Shown: positions 5,769 through 6,164 of the stretch, in pieces
Layout: every line of letters starts with the position of its first letter
Numbering within the stretch: the stretch's first letter is position 1
NCBI GenBank assembly: GCA_023402915.1
Contig: JAEYFO010000157.1
Span: 1 to 6,164, forward strand
Length of the DNA stretch: 6,164 nt
Direction of reading: 5' to 3'
Source: Bacillota bacterium
GTDB lineage: Bacteria; Bacillota; Clostridia; Christensenellales; CALWSW01
Position numbers and translations under genes: made by a program
Notes under the pieces: model-generated
Database searches by the model: none
What the model was told of the DNA's origin: nothing
The model's input: the letters and a program-made list of their open reading frames with translations, nothing else

Positions 5769-5872
5769 AAAACAGACTACTGCGATTTGCACGCAGATGC
5801 AAAACAGGGAAAGAAGGCTGCGCCGCTGGGGAGAGCTTCTTTTCTGGAGAGCAGGAGAGCAGCGTCTGTTTT
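5769..5872 (-). repeat. 9-bp long-range inverted repeat (possible aptamer closing stem)
   Basis: On the plus strand AAAACAGAC (5769-5777) and GTCTGTTTT (5864-5872) are perfect reverse complements. In the leader RNA they would form a stem enclosing 86 nt. It could continue inward with CUGC/GCAG across a small internal loop, though GCAG also has other partners. Confidence 0.5.
5830..5860 (-). repeat. Three GGAGAGC repeats (GCUCUCC in the leader RNA)
   Basis: The heptamer GGAGAGC occurs on the plus strand at 5830-5836, 5846-5852 and 5854-5860. In the minus-strand transcript these read GCUCUCC three times within 31 bases. The CUCUCC core is complementary to Shine-Dalgarno-like GGAGAG/GGAG, so it could pair with a ribosome site or bind a protein. 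GCUCUCCC also occurs once in the modA leader (797-790 region). Confidence 0.45.
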
Positions 5873-5896
5873 GGCACCTGTTCGGAACGGTAAATG

Positions 5897-5961
5897 GAAA
5901 TGCTTTTGCGTGAAAAAGCGAAAAAGCAATTTGCAATTTGTGAAATCTGAAAAAGCATTTC
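5897..5961 (-). repeat. Perfect 11-bp inverted repeat near the predicted transcript start
   Basis: GAAATGCTTTT (5897-5907) and AAAAGCATTTC (5951-5961) are perfect reverse complements with 43 bases between them. The enclosed DNA is low in complexity, with AAAAAGC units and a doubled CAATTTG. In RNA this would be the first stem of the operon leader, beginning about 7 nt from the predicted 5' end; it may stabilise the transcript or belong to the regulatory structure. Confidence 0.5.
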
Positions 5962-5990
5962 TTTTGTTTTTGCCATTGTAACAAAAGAAA
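5958..5990. promoter_or_regulatory. Candidate operator: perfect 11-bp dyad overlapping the -10 box
   Basis: TTTCTTTTGTT (5958-5968) and AACAAAAGAAA (5980-5990) are perfect reverse complements separated by 11 bases. The centre (5974) sits next to the -10 element (5975-5980), so the arms cover the predicted start site and part of the spacer. A bound dimer there would block RNA polymerase, which fits a repressor of Moco synthesis. The arms are simple A/T-rich sequence, so chance is not excluded, and the site is unlike the E. coli ModE box. Confidence 0.45.
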
Positions 5991-6003
5991 CAAGGTGTGT
6001 CAA
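5975..6003 (-). promoter_or_regulatory. Sigma-A type promoter of the mobB-moeA-moaA-moaC-MOSC-moeA-like operon
   Basis: On the minus strand TTGACA (6003-5998) and TACAAT (5980-5975) are separated by exactly 17 bases. That is a perfect -35 and a five-of-six -10 at the optimal distance. Transcription should begin near 5968, which gives a leader of about 258 nt before mobB. No other promoter of similar quality is visible upstream of the operon. Confidence 0.8.
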
Positions 6004-6164
6004 CGATGTAATAGGACAAAAAAATCTGATTACTGAGGAAAAATCGAGATATATTTGGAATAAACTGGGAGAAAGCAAAAAGAAGTAAAAAAACAGAAGC
6101 CTATATGATATGCGGAAGGAATAAATCGTTAAATCATAGATTAAAAAAGAGAAAACGCCGATGC
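6004..6164. other. AT-rich non-coding edge upstream of the operon promoter
   Basis: This stretch is much richer in A/T than the genes and contains A-tracts (for example 6086-6095 region) of the kind found upstream of strong promoters. I see no gene, no clear terminator and no repeat in it. A plus-strand gene could begin just beyond the right edge, but nothing here shows it. Confidence 0.5.

Larger units (their letters stand above)
5711..5968 (-). promoter_or_regulatory. Long structured 5' leader of the Moco operon (candidate riboswitch or attenuator)
   Basis: If transcription starts near 5968, as the promoter predicts, about 258 nt precede mobB. In RNA order the leader can form: an 11-bp stem (5961-5951 with 5907-5897); a 9-bp long-range stem (5872-5864 with 5777-5769) enclosing 86 nt; inside it an AAAGAAG/CUUCUUU stem (5843-5837 with 5815-5809 region) and a UUUGCA/UGCAAA hairpin (5803-5786); then GCAG/CUGC followed by UUUUU (5764-5748); and finally a UAUGCC/GGCGUA hairpin just before the mobB ribosome site. 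A closing stem around internal hairpins, followed by a terminator-like hairpin, is what a metabolite-sensing leader looks like. Moco riboswitches are known before such genes, but I could not match the conserved Moco core here. Confidence 0.45.

Noticed and set aside
5880..5888. GTTCGGAAC palindrome in the mobB leader
   Set aside because: A 9-base palindrome is too short to call an operator, and it does not line up with the promoter elements.
5172..5993. Upstream in-frame extension of moeA (would give 681 residues)
   Set aside because: It overlaps mobB in another frame and encodes Arg/Ser/Pro-rich noise. The ribosome site AAGGAG and the family alignment place the start at the TTG at 5171.

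Overview
The window carries one co-directional minus-strand block for molybdenum cofactor (Moco) biosynthesis. In transcription order (right to left) it reads mobB, moeA, moaA, moaC, a stand-alone MOSC-domain gene, a second MoeA-like molybdopterin-binding gene, and then, after a 463-base gap, modA, which is cut by the left edge. No tRNA, rRNA, CRISPR array or insertion sequence is visible. The host is probably a GC-rich member of the Clostridia, perhaps a gut Oscillospiraceae relative. The grounds are strong AAGGAG-type ribosome binding sites, two UUG starts, a ModA made as a lipoprotein with an acidic Pro/Ala/Glu/Thr linker, and a small Cys-tailed MoeA-like protein of a kind I associate with Clostridia. 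That placement is inference.

Layout. Positions 6164-5711 are non-coding. The far right is AT-rich. A near-consensus sigma-A promoter (TTGACA, 17-base spacer, TACAAT; 6003-5975) points into the operon, and a perfect 11-bp inverted repeat is centred next to its -10 box. A leader of about 258 nt follows, with several long inverted repeats and an attenuator-like short hairpin plus U-run just before mobB. Positions 5710-1026 hold six genes with gaps of 38, 8, 4, 6 and 15 bases, which is a classic operon. Positions 1025-563 are a long gap with several hairpins, a 24-bp dyad, a perfect Shine-Dalgarno sequence without a start codon, and a Cys-rich reading frame in phase with modA. Positions 562-1 encode the first 187 residues of ModA.

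How the genes fit together. ModA would capture molybdate outside the membrane. MoaA and MoaC convert GTP to cyclic pyranopterin monophosphate. MoeA inserts molybdate into molybdopterin, and MobB supports nucleotide attachment to Moco. The MOSC protein and the MoeA-like protein probably handle or modify Moco. The MPT synthase genes (moaD, moaE) and a separate mogA are absent here and must lie elsewhere or be replaced.

The enzymes are familiar. The least explained parts of the window are the two long leaders, the operator-like dyad on the promoter, and the paired MOSC and Cys-tailed MoeA-like genes.
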